A stretch of 64,000 nucleotides of DNA from an uncultured Akkermansia sp. (GTDB lineage: Bacteria; Verrucomicrobiota; Verrucomicrobiia; Verrucomicrobiales; Akkermansiaceae), in contig CANRLM010000003.1 of NCBI GenBank assembly GCA_947631435.1, positions 1-64,000 of the forward strand, written 5' to 3'. A program made the translations under genes and the position numbers. Under the pieces are notes generated by a model that worked only from the letters and a program-made list of their open reading frames with translations, was not told the origin of the DNA and made no database searches. The first letter of the stretch is position 1, and each line of letters starts with the position of its first letter. Positions 1 to 11,600 of the stretch are shown in pieces.

Positions 1-167
1 CGGTTCTTGGGTCTTCCATCAGGCTGATTTTTGTAATAAGATGATGCATCCCTGTATCCTATCATATTTTATATTTAATATCAATAATTTAAATAAGCTA
101 TTGATACTGAATTCTATACATCTAATTCTGCCCTGGGTTTTCAAATGCGTTTGCCCTGCGTTTAGTC

Positions 168-2261
168 TTGAAAGGATGGACACGTTGTGGTAGGATCCGC
201 TGCATGAGTTCCTACTCTCTAATAACGGGCTTTGTGGCACTGGGAGTACTGGCAGTCAGCAACGCAGTTCTTGCGCAAACTGAACCCATCACTCTGAACA
301 GCGCCGTCACACCATCTAACGACAGAACCATCATGATCGAGAACGACAAAATTGCTGTGCAGATTGAACGCATCGGACGTCGCTTTGTGTCCGTCGATGT
401 GCAGGATAAAGTAAATGGCAGAAGCTACAGTTTCGGCAACGACATCTTCCGTCTGGAGGTGCTGGATGAGAACACGGATGAAGCCTGCTCCAAAAAAGAA
501 TTTGCCGAGACGAGTCACCTACTCACCGCGCAGGATCTGATGTGCAGCGAAGTGAAAGAGGAAAAGCTAAAGCCGGAGAAGAATGCGCGGCGTCTTGCCG
601 AACGCGTGGGCGGCACCAGGGTGAGCGTGGACTTTGTTGTCCCAACGGATGGCAACAAAATCACCTGGTGGCTGGAGCTCCGGGACGGCGCGCCCTACCT
701 GCGCGTGGGATTAGACATCACACCTCAGCAATTTGCCATGCCGGTGCGCAAGCTCACGCTGCTGGACATCGCGGCTCGCGAAGCACGCGTGGAAGGTACG
801 GTGAAAGGAGCTCCCGTCGTCGCAGCGGGGAATCGCCTTTTTGCGGGAGTGGAGCATCCGATGAGCGTGAGCACGGTGACGGCAAGCGGTTTTACCTGTT
901 CGCTGGAACGCAAGATGGATATGCCGCGGCGAGCAACAAGTCATTTCTCTGCTGTGCTGGGCTTTGCCATGCCGGGACAACTGCGCCGCACTTTCCAACT
1001 GGGGTATCTGAACGCCGAGAGAGCCCGAGCCTACGCGCCTTTCCTGAATTACAACACGTGGTACGATATCGGCTACTTCACGCCCTACGATGAGAAGGCC
1101 GTTCTCGACACCGTCAAGCTTTTTGGTGATGAACTCGTCACCAAACGCGGCGCCGTTATCGATTCCTTCTTGATGGATGACGGATGGGACGACACAGAGA
1201 CGCTGTGGCAATTCCACAAGGGGCTGCCCAACGAGTTCCGCAAGGTGCGCGAGTTAACGGAGAGCTACCATGCCGACCCCGGCGTGTGGCTCTCCCCCTG
1301 GGGCGGCTACGGCGCCCCAAGGGAGAAGCGACTCGCCGCTGCGGAGGGAAAATACGAGACCAATGAGGGGGGCTTCGCCCTCTCCGGGCCGAAGTACTAC
1401 GAGTACTTCCGCAACATGTGCCTGCATATGATCCGCGAAAATGGCGTCAATCACTTCAAGTTCGATGGCACATCCAGTGAGGCGACTCCGGCGAAGGGTT
1501 CCAAATTCGGGTCGGATTTCGAAGCCATCATCACCCTCATTGAGGAGTTGCGCAACGAGCGTCCGGATATCTACATCAACCTCACCACGGGTACCTGGGC
1601 CAGCCCGTTCTGGTTCGGCATTGCAGATTCCATCTGGCGCGGCAACTGGGACCACGATTTCTGCGGCGAGGGAAGCGATCGCAACCGGTGGATCACCTTC
1701 CGCGATTCCCAGATCTACGCCAACAACGTCGCTATCTCTCCGCTCTGCCCCATCAATTCGCTCATGACCCACGGCGTCATCTACAACAAAGGCGCTCGTG
1801 GTCTCATGACCACCGAGGGCGACGATCTCGCCAATGAAATTTGGAGCGGCTTCGGGTTGGGCACGCAGATGCAGGAGCTCTACATCACCCCCTCCATGCT
1901 CAAACCGGCTGAGTGGGACACCCTCGCCGCCGCTGCCAAGTGGACACGTGCCAATGCTGACACCTTAGTGGACACGCATTGGGTGGGCGGTGATCCTGCC
2001 GCGCTTGAGGTGTATGGCTTCGCCGCCTGGTCTCCGAAAAAAGGACTCCTCACCCTGCGTAACCCCTCTTCACAGCCCAGGGATTTCATCTTCGACCCCT
2101 CTTCGGTCTTCGAGCTTCCCGTCGGAGCTCCGCTTTCCTACAAACTCAGCTCCCCGAAGGGCGATAGTCTGCCTGCCGATGAGGTGCATGCCGGAAAGCC
2201 CGTCAAAATCACGTTGGCTCCCTTCCAAGTGCTGGTTTTGGAGGCGACTCCGACAAGGTGA
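168..2261 (+). CDS. Glycoside hydrolase, alpha-galactosidase-like (GH27/GH36/melibiase type)
   Basis: 697 aa ORF with TIM-barrel-type motifs (YNTWYDIGYFTPYDEKAVLDTV, SFLMDDGWDD, NHFKFDGTSSE); N-terminal signal-like segment. Confidence 0.65.
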   Translation: MKGWTRCGRIRCMSSYSLITGFVALGVLAVSNAVLAQTEPITLNSAVTPSNDRTIMIENDKIAVQIERIGRRFVSVDVQDKVNGRSYSFGNDIFRLEVLDENTDEACSKKEFAETSHLLTAQDLMCSEVKEEKLKPEKNARRLAERVGGTRVSVDFVVPTDGNKITWWLELRDGAPYLRVGLDITPQQFAMPVRKLTLLDIAAREARVEGTVKGAPVVAAGNRLFAGVEHPMSVSTVTASGFTCSLERKMDMPRRATSHFSAVLGFAMPGQLRRTFQLGYLNAERARAYAPFLNYNTWYDIGYFTPYDEKAVLDTVKLFGDELVTKRGAVIDSFLMDDGWDDTETLWQFHKGLPNEFRKVRELTESYHADPGVWLSPWGGYGAPREKRLAAAEGKYETNEGGFALSGPKYYEYFRNMCLHMIRENGVNHFKFDGTSSEATPAKGSKFGSDFEAIITLIEELRNERPDIYINLTTGTWASPFWFGIADSIWRGNWDHDFCGEGSDRNRWITFRDSQIYANNVAISPLCPINSLMTHGVIYNKGARGLMTTEGDDLANEIWSGFGLGTQMQELYITPSMLKPAEWDTLAAAAKWTRANADTLVDTHWVGGDPAALEVYGFAAWSPKKGLLTLRNPSSQPRDFIFDPSSVFELPVGAPLSYKLSSPKGDSLPADEVHAGKPVKITLAPFQVLVLEATPTR

Positions 2262-2397
2262 TTTTCTCCCTTCCTCTTCATCAACTGAAAACACCAACCC
2301 GGTTCAGGAGTTCTTACCACCCCCGGAACCGGGTTTTCTTTACCCTTAATCTGTCTCTCGCTCTCTTCAAAGAAAGCCTCATCGTGCCTCATTTTCT

Positions 2398-2997
2398 TCA
2401 GCGCCTGAGTTGCGGTCTGAAGTGTCCCGTAATAGGAAAGGAGAAAAGGTTATCCTCTTCTTGCGTACCCATGCCGATGTTGTGAATAATAAGCGGCTCG
2501 TCCCGACTGTTCTTCGCGTCGCTCACGATCATGATGTGCGGCAAATTCCCTCCCACAGTACAGGTAACCAGGTCGCCGGGCAAATAATCCGCAGGATTAT
2601 CAGTGATGGGCAATGCCCAACCACGGCGCGTGAAAAAGGTGCACAGATTCGGCACACGGCGATGATCAATATTCGTATCCGGTCGTTTGAGTCCCCAATT
2701 TTTGGGGTAGGCGGAGAAATGCGACTTCATGTCTTCATGCACCTCTTTTTGCAGGTCCAATCCAAGGGCACGCAGAGCGCGAATGACGACATCCGTGCAC
2801 ACACCACGCGAAATAGGAACATCTCCTCCCGGGTAAGGAATGCTTTCGTACGATCCATCGTATTCCACGGTGACGCCGATTTGTTTGCGGGCGATAGCAG
2901 GCAACCGCGCATCTCCCCATGCAGTAGGGAAGACCAGCAGAGCAATCAGTAATGGTAGGAATGACCTCATTACATCAAAAACACCCGAGGTACTCAC
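2398..2997 (-). CDS. DUF1287 domain protein, secreted
   Basis: Translation contains RKQIGVTVEYDGSYESIPYPGGDVPISRGVCTDVVIRALRALG...PADYLPGDLVTC, typical of DUF1287; signal peptide. Confidence 0.75.
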   Translation of the reverse strand: MSTSGVFDVMRSFLPLLIALLVFPTAWGDARLPAIARKQIGVTVEYDGSYESIPYPGGDVPISRGVCTDVVIRALRALGLDLQKEVHEDMKSHFSAYPKNWGLKRPDTNIDHRRVPNLCTFFTRRGWALPITDNPADYLPGDLVTCTVGGNLPHIMIVSDAKNSRDEPLIIHNIGMGTQEEDNLFSFPITGHFRPQLRR

Positions 2998-3022
2998 GCC
3001 ACGATGCCCCCATGAGAAGTCG

Positions 3023-3511
3023 CTATTTTCCCTGAGGTGAAGAGGAGGATTGATTGCTGTTTTCCGTGGAAGGATCTATGCAGAGAATTTCACGCATCTG
3101 CGGTGAGAGAAGGTGATTGTGCTCAAGCCGTGCAATATGGGCGCGAATGGCTTCCCACGCCGTATTGAATTCACCGGCAAGCTGCTGTGCGGCGATGTAA
3201 TCCTGCGTGGTTGGCTCAGAGAGATTTTGTTGACCGTGTACAATATGACGCGCGAGACGCGCGAGACGCTGCAACTCCGGCAGAGCGGCGCACACACTCC
3301 CTTCATCCCGGCATGTCGCAAGACAGGCTTCTGTCTGCTGTAATAAATCGATAAGTTGGCGCGCAGCCTCAGAATGAGTGAGAGGCGGCGGCGGAAGTTT
3401 CTCCTGCCGGTCAGGCTGTTGTTGCACGGGCTGTTCAGCCTGCTTGCCAGTTTCCACAGCGTTCGCAAGCGGCAGAAAGGCGAGAATAGTGATGAAAAGA
3501 AATCGCATCAT
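3023..3511 (-). CDS. Hypothetical secreted protein
   Basis: 162 aa ORF with signal peptide, co-directional with valS. Confidence 0.4.
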   Translation of the reverse strand: MMRFLFITILAFLPLANAVETGKQAEQPVQQQPDRQEKLPPPPLTHSEAARQLIDLLQQTEACLATCRDEGSVCAALPELQRLARLARHIVHGQQNLSEPTTQDYIAAQQLAGEFNTAWEAIRAHIARLEHNHLLSPQMREILCIDPSTENSNQSSSSPQGK

Positions 3512-3534
3512 GTTGACGATGGATGATGAGAAAC

Positions 3535-6213
3535 TCAGCCCAGGGCAGCAAGCATGGTTTCCAGATGTTCTTTTTTACCCTGCCAGTCGGCAAGACGCTC
3601 CTTTTCTTGCTGCACCACGTCGGCCGGGGCCCGCTGTACGAAAGACTCATTGGATAGTTTTGCCTGGCTGCGTTTTATTTCTGTAGAGATTTTCTCAAGT
3701 TCCTTGGAAATGCGAGCCTTCTCCGCATCCACATCCACCAATCCTTCCAACGGCATGAAGATCTCGCCCAGCGGAGTGAGGGTGCTCGGTGTTCCTTTCG
3801 GCGCAGTGTAGGCTGGCTCGATGGCAGTTCCCTTCGCTCCCGCCAGCAGAGCAAGTCGCGCAGCAATATCATCCCCAAAAGGAAGAGTCGGCCTGAGCAC
3901 GAGGTGCACATTTTTGTTGGTAGCAAGGTTGTACTCAGCTTTCAGGTTGCGGACGCGGTTGGCGGCGTCATACAGAGCCGCGGCAATGATGCGAGCCTTG
4001 GAGATATCCTCTTCTTCCAGTCCCGGCAGCAAGCTTTCCGCCTTGGGTAGCTCGGTGAGCATAAGCGGTTTGCCGGCATGACGTGCAGCGAAGCCTAAGC
4101 TCTCCCAGAGTTCCTCGGTGATGTGAGGCATAATAGGTGCAAGCAGTGCCAGGTAGTGCCGCAGCACAGTATCGATGGTGGCAAGAGTAGCGTTACGTGC
4201 GCTGGGATCGGCCCCTTCTCGCAGGTCTCCTTTTACCGCCTCCAGAAATAGAGAACAATACTCATTCCAGAAGAAGGAGTAAAGCGCCTGGGTGTAGGCG
4301 TTGAATTCGTACTTGCCGAGAGCCTCTGTCACCTGCTCATGCAGATCTCGCAGCTTGGAGAGGATGTCCAGGTGCACGGCGCTGAAATGCGGTGCGGGTT
4401 CGGTGGATGTCTCCCCCTGCATGAGGCGGAAGCGCACGGCGTTGTACAGTTTGTTAGCGAAGTTTTTGCCCTCCTCAATCTGCTTTTCGTCAAACTTGAC
4501 ATCGGTTCCTGTCGGTGCGATACGCATGAGACCGAACCGTAGACCATCCGCACCGTAGCGGGAAATAAGATCCAGAGGATCAGGACTGTTGCCGAGACTC
4601 TTGCTCATCTTGCGCCCCAGCAGATCTCGTACGATGGAAGTAAAAAATACATTGGCAAATGGTTTGCCGCCCGCAAAGCGATAACCAGCCATGATCATGC
4701 GCGCTACCCAGAAAAAGATGATGTCCGGTCCCGTCACAAGATCGGTGGTGGGATAGAACTTGGCGCGGCACTCAGCATCCATCGTGGCAAAAGGCCACAG
4801 CCAGCTGCTGAACCATGTGTCCAGTGCGTCTTCATCCTGCACCCAGTTCTCCACATCCGCCGGCGGCTCAGGCCCCACATAGATACGCCCGGCGTCAGCA
4901 TCCTGCACATCCAGTTTCGTGGCCTGCTTAAGCTCCTCTGCCAGGTCTTTGCGGTACCATACCGGGATGCGGTGTCCCCACCACAGCTGGCGGCTGATGC
5001 ACCAATCGCGAATGCTCTCCAGCCAATGCGCGTAAGTCTTTCCCCAGTGCGCGGGGCGGAAAGTAATATCTCCCTTCTCCACGGCATCGGCCGCCTCATG
5101 TACACAGGGGTATTTGAGGAACCACTGCATGCTCAGCCGAGGTTCAATAGGAACATCCGATCGCTGACTCACACCCACGTTGTTCTCGTAAGCTTCTTCC
5201 TTTTCCAACAGCCCCTTGTCGCGGATGAGTTCGATGGACTTATCGCGTGCCTCAAAACGATCCATTCCGTGCAGCTCAGGGCAGGCAGGACAATTGATAT
5301 GCCCATCCGGCGTAAGCACGTCGATGATCTCTAACCCAAACTTGACGCCCACCTCAAAGTCCACGCGATCGTGCGCCGGAGTAATCTTGAGCGCTCCCGT
5401 ACCGAAACCGATTTCCACGTGTTCATCAGCAATCACCGGAATGGGAGTTTCCACGAGCGGGCGCATCACGCGCTTGCCCAACCATTTCGCCATACGCGGA
5501 TCATTCGGATTCACCGCCACAGCCACGTCCGCCATGATCGTTTCCGGACGCGTGGTCGCTACAAGCAGGTAATGCTCCGGGTCATCCTCCAGACGGTAGC
5601 GAATGGTATAGAGTTTGCTCTTGCTCGGGGTCATGATGACCTCCTCATCCGACAACGCTGTGAGTAGCACAGGATCCCAGTTCACCATCTTGAGCCCCCG
5701 GTAGATGAGCCCCTCACGGAAGAGCTCCGTGAAAGCACGCGCCACCTCCGGCGCATAACTCGAATCCATGGTGAACCGTTCCCTCTCCCAATCGCAGGAG
5801 CAACCAAGTTTCTTAAGCTGGTTGATGATAATTCCTCCGTGCTCCTCCTTCCAGTCCCACACCATCTTCACAAATTCCTCCCTCCCCACATCAAAGCGCG
5901 TGCGTGGCGGATTCTCCTTGGCAAGTTCTTTTTCCACACGAGCTTGCGTTGCAATGCCTGCATGATCCGTCCCCGGCAACCAAAGCACTTCCTTCCCTTC
6001 CTGGCGCGCACGGCGGGCAAGAATGTCCTGAATGGTATTGTTAAGCACATGCCCAATGTGCAGCACACCTGTTACATTCGGCGGGGGAATCACGATACTG
6101 TAGGCAGGCTTGTTCGAGTGCGGATCCGCATGGAAGCAGCCATCTCTCAACCAACGCTCCTGCCATTTCTGCTCGACGTGCTTGGGTTCGTATGCCTTGG
6201 GCAATTCGCTCAT
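3535..6213 (-). CDS. valS: Valyl-tRNA synthetase
   Basis: Full-length class I aaRS with PNVTGVLHIGHVLNNTIQDIL (HIGH) and KMSKSLGNSPDPLD (KMSKS); start probably MSELPKAYEPKHVEQ. Confidence 0.97.
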   Translation of the reverse strand: MSELPKAYEPKHVEQKWQERWLRDGCFHADPHSNKPAYSIVIPPPNVTGVLHIGHVLNNTIQDILARRARQEGKEVLWLPGTDHAGIATQARVEKELAKENPPRTRFDVGREEFVKMVWDWKEEHGGIIINQLKKLGCSCDWERERFTMDSSYAPEVARAFTELFREGLIYRGLKMVNWDPVLLTALSDEEVIMTPSKSKLYTIRYRLEDDPEHYLLVATTRPETIMADVAVAVNPNDPRMAKWLGKRVMRPLVETPIPVIADEHVEIGFGTGALKITPAHDRVDFEVGVKFGLEIIDVLTPDGHINCPACPELHGMDRFEARDKSIELIRDKGLLEKEEAYENNVGVSQRSDVPIEPRLSMQWFLKYPCVHEAADAVEKGDITFRPAHWGKTYAHWLESIRDWCISRQLWWGHRIPVWYRKDLAEELKQATKLDVQDADAGRIYVGPEPPADVENWVQDEDALDTWFSSWLWPFATMDAECRAKFYPTTDLVTGPDIIFFWVARMIMAGYRFAGGKPFANVFFTSIVRDLLGRKMSKSLGNSPDPLDLISRYGADGLRFGLMRIAPTGTDVKFDEKQIEEGKNFANKLYNAVRFRLMQGETSTEPAPHFSAVHLDILSKLRDLHEQVTEALGKYEFNAYTQALYSFFWNEYCSLFLEAVKGDLREGADPSARNATLATIDTVLRHYLALLAPIMPHITEELWESLGFAARHAGKPLMLTELPKAESLLPGLEEEDISKARIIAAALYDAANRVRNLKAEYNLATNKNVHLVLRPTLPFGDDIAARLALLAGAKGTAIEPAYTAPKGTPSTLTPLGEIFMPLEGLVDVDAEKARISKELEKISTEIKRSQAKLSNESFVQRAPADVVQQEKERLADWQGKKEHLETMLAALG

Positions 6214-6355
6214 AACGTGCGGCATCATACAGCACTTACCCCCATGATGCAAGTGAAAACAGCCCCCATGAAAAACAAGCGCGCTGCTTGCAACGCCAGG
6301 ACGCTCACCCCCAAAAAAACGTGGCGTCCCTCACCTCCGATCAACCCGCCTCCCA

Positions 6356-6369
6356 GGGTGGCCAGTGGG
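6356..6369. repeat. attL core (14-bp copy of tRNA-His 3' end)
   Basis: gggtggccagtggg identical to 54019-54032 within the tRNA-His 3' acceptor/T-arm region. Confidence 0.85.
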
Positions 6370-6460
6370 TTTTTGTTATTTGTGTGTCAATAGATAATTT
6401 ATGCCTTGTGCCGATTTTGTGCTTGTTTTGGGGGTGATTTTTTTCGCCGTTGGGCTGTGA

Positions 6461-8626
6461 TTAATACTTGATCATGTAGCGGACGGCGATGTTGGTGGGG
6501 CGGGCTTCGGTGATGCCGTTGGTGTAGACGGAGGAGGAGCGGGAGAGGTCCATGGAGACTTTGGTGGTGCCTTGCCAGCCGCCGCCTCCGGTGTTTGTGC
6601 CAGTGTCGTGTTGGGAGGTGTAGAAGGGGGCTGTGGGGCAGAAGATGTGGCTTAGGGAGGTGCCGGCGAAGATGTCTCCTTTGATGTTGGGGATGGCGGA
6701 TTTTTGATCCGTCGCGAATTTGCGGGACTTGTCGAGGCCGCGGGAGTTGTCCCAGCCGCGGAGGAATTGGCCTCGGGTGTCCGGGAGCTTGAAGTTGTCG
6801 GAGGTTGTGGAGCCCCAGGTGGTGCCGATGGCGGCGTAGAGTGCGGGGTAGGCAGAGCGGGCGAGGAGTTGGCCCTCACAGAAGAGCCAGCCTAGGGGGG
6901 CGGCACCGGAGCCGTAGTATTCTCCGCCCATGCCGGCGGGGACGGGGGTTGTGCTACGCCAGCCGGTCCAGGTGTTGTTGTAGATGGCGCCGACGTAGGA
7001 GTTGCCGGTGAAGGCGGTGAAGAGGCAGTTGATGAGGGTTGCGCTGGAGCCTTTGCGGATTTCTAGCATGCCCGTGGTTTCGGGGAGGTTGGGATTTTTT
7101 TGGGTCACAACGACGGTGAGGGTGGAGCGCAGTGCCATTTTTTGCGCGATTTGGAGGATGGTTGCCGTGGTTGCGGGTAGGGAGAGGGCGTTGAGGTCGT
7201 CGTAGCGGGTCCAGCCTGCCCATTGGGTTGCGGAGCCTGTGAGGGGGCCGACGAAGCTTGTGGCGGTGATGGTGCCTTTGGGGGCGGTGATGTTGCCGTT
7301 GTTGACGGCGAGGTTGCCGGCGGTGATGGTGAGGCCACCGGCGGTGACTGTGAGGCCTGTGCCGGCGGTGATGGTGCCTTTGGGGGCGGTGATGTTGCCG
7401 TTGTTGACGGCGAGGTTTCCGCCGCCCAGGGTGAGGCCGCCGGTGGTGACTGTGAGCCCATTGGCGACGGTGAGGCTGCCGCCTGCTATGGAGGCGTTGC
7501 CTGCGGTGACTGTGAGGCCGCCGGCGGTGATTGTGACGCCGCCGGTGGCGACGGTGATGCCGTTGGCGACGGTGAGGTTGCCGGCGGAGATGGAGGCGTT
7601 GCCGCCTTTGATGGCGAGGCCGCCGGCGTTGACCGTGATGCCATTGGCGACGGTGAGGTTGCCGGCGGAGACGGCGGCGTTGCCCGTGATGACAGTGAGG
7701 CCGCCGGTGACGCCGAGGCCGCCGGCGGAGATGTTGAGACGGCCGGTCATGGTGTCCCCGCCTTTGATGACGTAGCCTTGCGTGGCGGCATCCAGTTTTT
7801 TGATGGCTTCGTCGACGCCTTCTTTAAGTTCTTGTTGCTTGTTTTTCAGGCTTTCGAGAGATTCGGTCGTGAAATTTTTGATGGATTCGTCGACGTCTTT
7901 TTGGAGGTCTTTGACTTTTTGATCGACGTCGTTTTCGAGGGCGGTGACGCGCTCGTTGGTGTTGTTGGTGAGGTCTTGTACTTTTTTGTTGACGTCGTTT
8001 TCGAGCGCCGTGACGCGGTTGTTGGTGGTATCCGTGAGGTCTTTGACCTTTTTGTTGACGTCGGTTTCGAGGTTGGTGACGCGCTCGTTGGTGTTGCGCG
8101 TGAGGTCTTGCATGGAGGCGTTGACGCTGGCCTTGAGGTCGTCGAGGGATTTGAGGGTGAGCGGCTGCTCGGGGTCGTAGACCCACAACACGTCTGCCGC
8201 GCCGACGACGAGGCAGAAGTTGAGGTCGATCTGTGTCTTGGATTTGGCGGAGACGGATTGGATGTAATCGGCGGTGTCGCCGGCATTGAGGTACGCGAAG
8301 AGGACGCGATGTGCAGCCATGTCTTCTTCGTCGTCGTAAGAGGCGTAGATGCCCGCCTCGCGGCAGTAGAAGTTGCCTTTGTCGGACGTGGCGACGAAGG
8401 AGCAGGATACGCACCATGTGCCGGGCTCATCCGGGACCTTGTAGACTTGGCCGACGCCTAGCTCGAAGACGGGGTGGACGATGCTTGTGAGGTTTTCCGG
8501 GTCTTGCGGGGCGGTTCCATCGCCGATGGCGACGGTATGGAAGCGGATTGTGCGCTTGTCTGCGATGGCGTCTGCCAGCATTCTGCGGCCCGCGATTGTG
8601 AGGGTTTGGTTCGAGAAGTCTGCCAT
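6461..8626 (-). CDS. Tail fibre/tail collar protein
   Basis: N-terminal phage tail-fibre (DUF3751-like) domain, coiled-coil NERVTALENDVxxKVKDL repeats, Gly-rich xGGLTVTAGN repeats, C-terminal collar-like GWLFCEGQLLARSAYPALYAAIGTTWG...LPDTRGQFLRGWD. Confidence 0.85.
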   Translation of the reverse strand: MADFSNQTLTIAGRRMLADAIADKRTIRFHTVAIGDGTAPQDPENLTSIVHPVFELGVGQVYKVPDEPGTWCVSCSFVATSDKGNFYCREAGIYASYDDEEDMAAHRVLFAYLNAGDTADYIQSVSAKSKTQIDLNFCLVVGAADVLWVYDPEQPLTLKSLDDLKASVNASMQDLTRNTNERVTNLETDVNKKVKDLTDTTNNRVTALENDVNKKVQDLTNNTNERVTALENDVDQKVKDLQKDVDESIKNFTTESLESLKNKQQELKEGVDEAIKKLDAATQGYVIKGGDTMTGRLNISAGGLGVTGGLTVITGNAAVSAGNLTVANGITVNAGGLAIKGGNASISAGNLTVANGITVATGGVTITAGGLTVTAGNASIAGGSLTVANGLTVTTGGLTLGGGNLAVNNGNITAPKGTITAGTGLTVTAGGLTITAGNLAVNNGNITAPKGTITATSFVGPLTGSATQWAGWTRYDDLNALSLPATTATILQIAQKMALRSTLTVVVTQKNPNLPETTGMLEIRKGSSATLINCLFTAFTGNSYVGAIYNNTWTGWRSTTPVPAGMGGEYYGSGAAPLGWLFCEGQLLARSAYPALYAAIGTTWGSTTSDNFKLPDTRGQFLRGWDNSRGLDKSRKFATDQKSAIPNIKGDIFAGTSLSHIFCPTAPFYTSQHDTGTNTGGGGWQGTTKVSMDLSRSSSVYTNGITEARPTNIAVRYMIKY

Positions 8627-8650
8627 GGTTGTTGTGTGTTTGTTGTTAAT

Positions 8651-11600
8651 TTAAGATTGATTTGCAATGAGTTGCTGCAATTTTTCCAAATTTGCCGTGA
8701 CGAATTGCAAGGCTGCTGATTGCTCCGATGTCAACACCTGGAACACGCCGTTTTTGAGGATTGGTGTCCCCGCCTCATCTTCCACGTTGCCACAAAAAAT
8801 CGTGGCGCCGAAATACACCTTGCTCTTCTCTTCGTTCCAATTGGCTCCAGTCAACACAATGCCCTTGCCGCCCTTCAGCTTGCTCTCATCCTGCTTCGCG
8901 TTTACGCTTCCAAGAATCGCCACTCCGTTTGTGTAATCCTCTAACTTAGAATTGTTTCCGCCTATGGCAACACCGGTAAACGAATCAGCTTCGTTGCTAT
9001 AATGCTTATAAGTTGCGCCTTCTCCAAAAACGCCAACACCGACACCGAGCCATTTGACTGTGCAACTACTCCCGCCGATGATAACACCATAGCTTCCTTG
9101 GCTGTACACCGACGACTCCGCCCCCATAACAACAACGCCATCCGCTTCGGTCTTGGTATCGTTCAGGTTATACGAGAACGTAGATTCTGCTCCCATGAGA
9201 ACGAAACCACGCGTCCTGCTATCCGAGTAAAAAGCACTCTTATCCCCCAGAACGAAATTGGCGGCATCACAATACGTCTTCGTGACAGTCGTTTTGTTAC
9301 CTGCAACGAACAGCGGATAATAAGCAGGTCCGGGACGGTCGACGAATTCCGAAAAATCCAGCGACTGCCCGCTGTCATACAGCCATACGCTTTCGCTCGC
9401 GTTGAGCGCCGGAGCCTCCCCAGAATGCCCGACCACAAACGGCACGCTCGCCGTAGAGCCGTCGCCAGGCTCGCCTTTTTCGCCTTTGATGGAGACGGCT
9501 GGCGGGTTTTGGAGGTTGCCGTCGTTGGTCCACGAAAGCACTCCTTCTTCGCTCACGTGGGGCGTGAAGGTGACGCCGTTCGCGCCGGGGGTGCCTGTGG
9601 GCGGGTTTTCGAGGAGGTTGTTGAGGGCTTCGCGGTCTTGCTCATTGAGGTGGATTTCTGCGTTTTCGGCGTGCTCGACGGGGGCGAATTTGTCCACCGG
9701 GAAGAGGTAGGCGAAGGAGAGGACGGGGATGTGGTTGGAGGCGTTGCCATTGGTGCCGATGATGCGCGAGACGGTGTCGTTTTCTTCCCGCGCTTCGACA
9801 GAGAGGCCGATGCCAAGCCAGTTTGCGGAGGGCCAGAGTGAGTCTGATGTCTCAAGGAGGCAGAGGCGGATGGAATTCCCTTGCAATTTGACGGGGTCGA
9901 AGTGCCATGTACGGGATTCCGCCGGGGCTTGAGTTTGGGCGTCGGTGGAGGCGGCGATGCGCTTGTAATCGGCGGCTCCGGGGGTCGCTTCCTCCCAGAT
10001 GCCGAGGAAGGCGGGTGTCGTGGCGACGGTGTTGTTGCTGTTGGAGCGGCAGCGGATGGTTATGGAGGTGAGCTTGCCGGAGGGGACGTAGCGCGCATCG
10101 AGCTGGATGTAGCGTGCAACGGCGTTCATGGTGGCGGTTTGAAGGACGCTGGCGGTCATTTCGCCATCCTTTTTCACGGCTTCGGTGAGGGCGGTCTGCA
10201 CGGCGGCGGCGTCCGCCTTGGCGTTCCAGGTATCGCGCTCGCCGGGCCGGAGGTGGGCATCCGCATCCGCGGTGTGAGAGGTTATCGTCTCGGCTGCGGC
10301 GTCCCATTTGGCGCGCGCGGGGGCGTCTACGTGGCGCACGGCGTCGGTGGCATGGGCGGAGAAGGTCTCTGTTTTGAGGTAGCCGTTGAGGGTGGGCCCG
10401 AGGTCGTCCCACGCTTCGCCGGTCCAGGCGTAGTTGGAGCCGGTCTCTTGTACGTCGTAGACGTCGCCTTTTTGCGCATCCTGCGGCAGGGCGTCCACCG
10501 TGGCAACGCTCCCCCGCCACGAGAGGACGGAGGAGAGCTGCGCGCGGATGGATTCTTCCAGCTCGTTTTTGGCGGCGCTGATCTTGGTGTCCACCTGCTC
10601 GGCGGTGGGCTTGGCGTTCCAGCCGTCGCGCTCGCCGGGTTGGAGGTGGGCATCTGTGTCCGCGGCGTGCGCCGTGATGGCATCCGCGGCGGCGTCCCAA
10701 TTCTCCCGCTCTCCGCCGCGTAGGTGGCGATCCGCATCCAGATAATGCTGGTAGGTCGCGTATCGCGGCCCGCAGATGCCAAGCGTGACGTGAGCCGTCT
10801 TGCGCATGGGGGAGCCTGTGGGCGGCGTTATCGTGTCGCCGGTGTTCATGTCGCCGGTTGTGGCGGGGAGGCAGGAGACGAGGAAGGGGACGAAGGAGTC
10901 CAGAGGCCAGCCGCCTTCCTGCGTGGGGACGAGGGCGAGGCGGATGGGGCGGCCGTGCAGCTCTACGCCGCGGAAGTCATAGTGCACGGATTGCCCGTTC
11001 TGGATTCGCGGGTTGTTGTGTGAGGTCCCGCAGTAGGCCCAGCCGCCGACTTCGTCCATCTCCCAGACGAGGAGGTAGGAGTTGACGTTGGTGGTAGGGG
11101 AGTGCTTGGTGTCGATGGTGATATGGTCCAGCTTGCCGATTGTGGTATGCTCCGCGGAGAGCTGGATGAATTTCGCCTGCTGCGTGGCGGTGGGGTCCGG
11201 CGTCGTGATGGTGGTGATGTTGGCGGAGTTGAGCTCATTCACAACTTCTTCGTTGACGATTTCGTTCACGCGGCCGGCGTCGATGAGGGTATGCACCTCG
11301 TTTTCCACGGCGGCGGGGAGTTGTTTGCTCAGCTCCTTCGGCAGGGCTTCCGGGAGCTGCTTCTTGAGCTCCTCGGCGGTGGTTGAGGGCACGAGCTTAT
11401 CGATGGTTTGCTGCACGGCGTTGGGCAATTCGCGGTTGAAATTTGTCTGCACCTCGTTGGGGACGGTGTCCGCCACTTCTTGCTTCACGCGCTGCTCGAG
11501 GCCGGCGTAGGTGACGTAATCATCCGCCGGGAAGGTCTCAAGCTTGACGTCGATGGTGCCCACGGTGATGCGCACGGTGATGAGCTTCACGACGGCGGTG

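Noticed and set aside
7223-8461. 412-aa plus-strand ORF opposite the tail fibre gene
   Set aside because: Antisense artefact of GC-rich repetitive coding sequence; low-complexity GGDGEAAGGD translation, and the minus strand has a recognisable fibre protein.
6461-8626. Diversity-generating retroelement acting on the tail fibre
   Set aside because: No reverse transcriptase ORF and no VR/TR-like adenine-biased repeat pair seen in the window.
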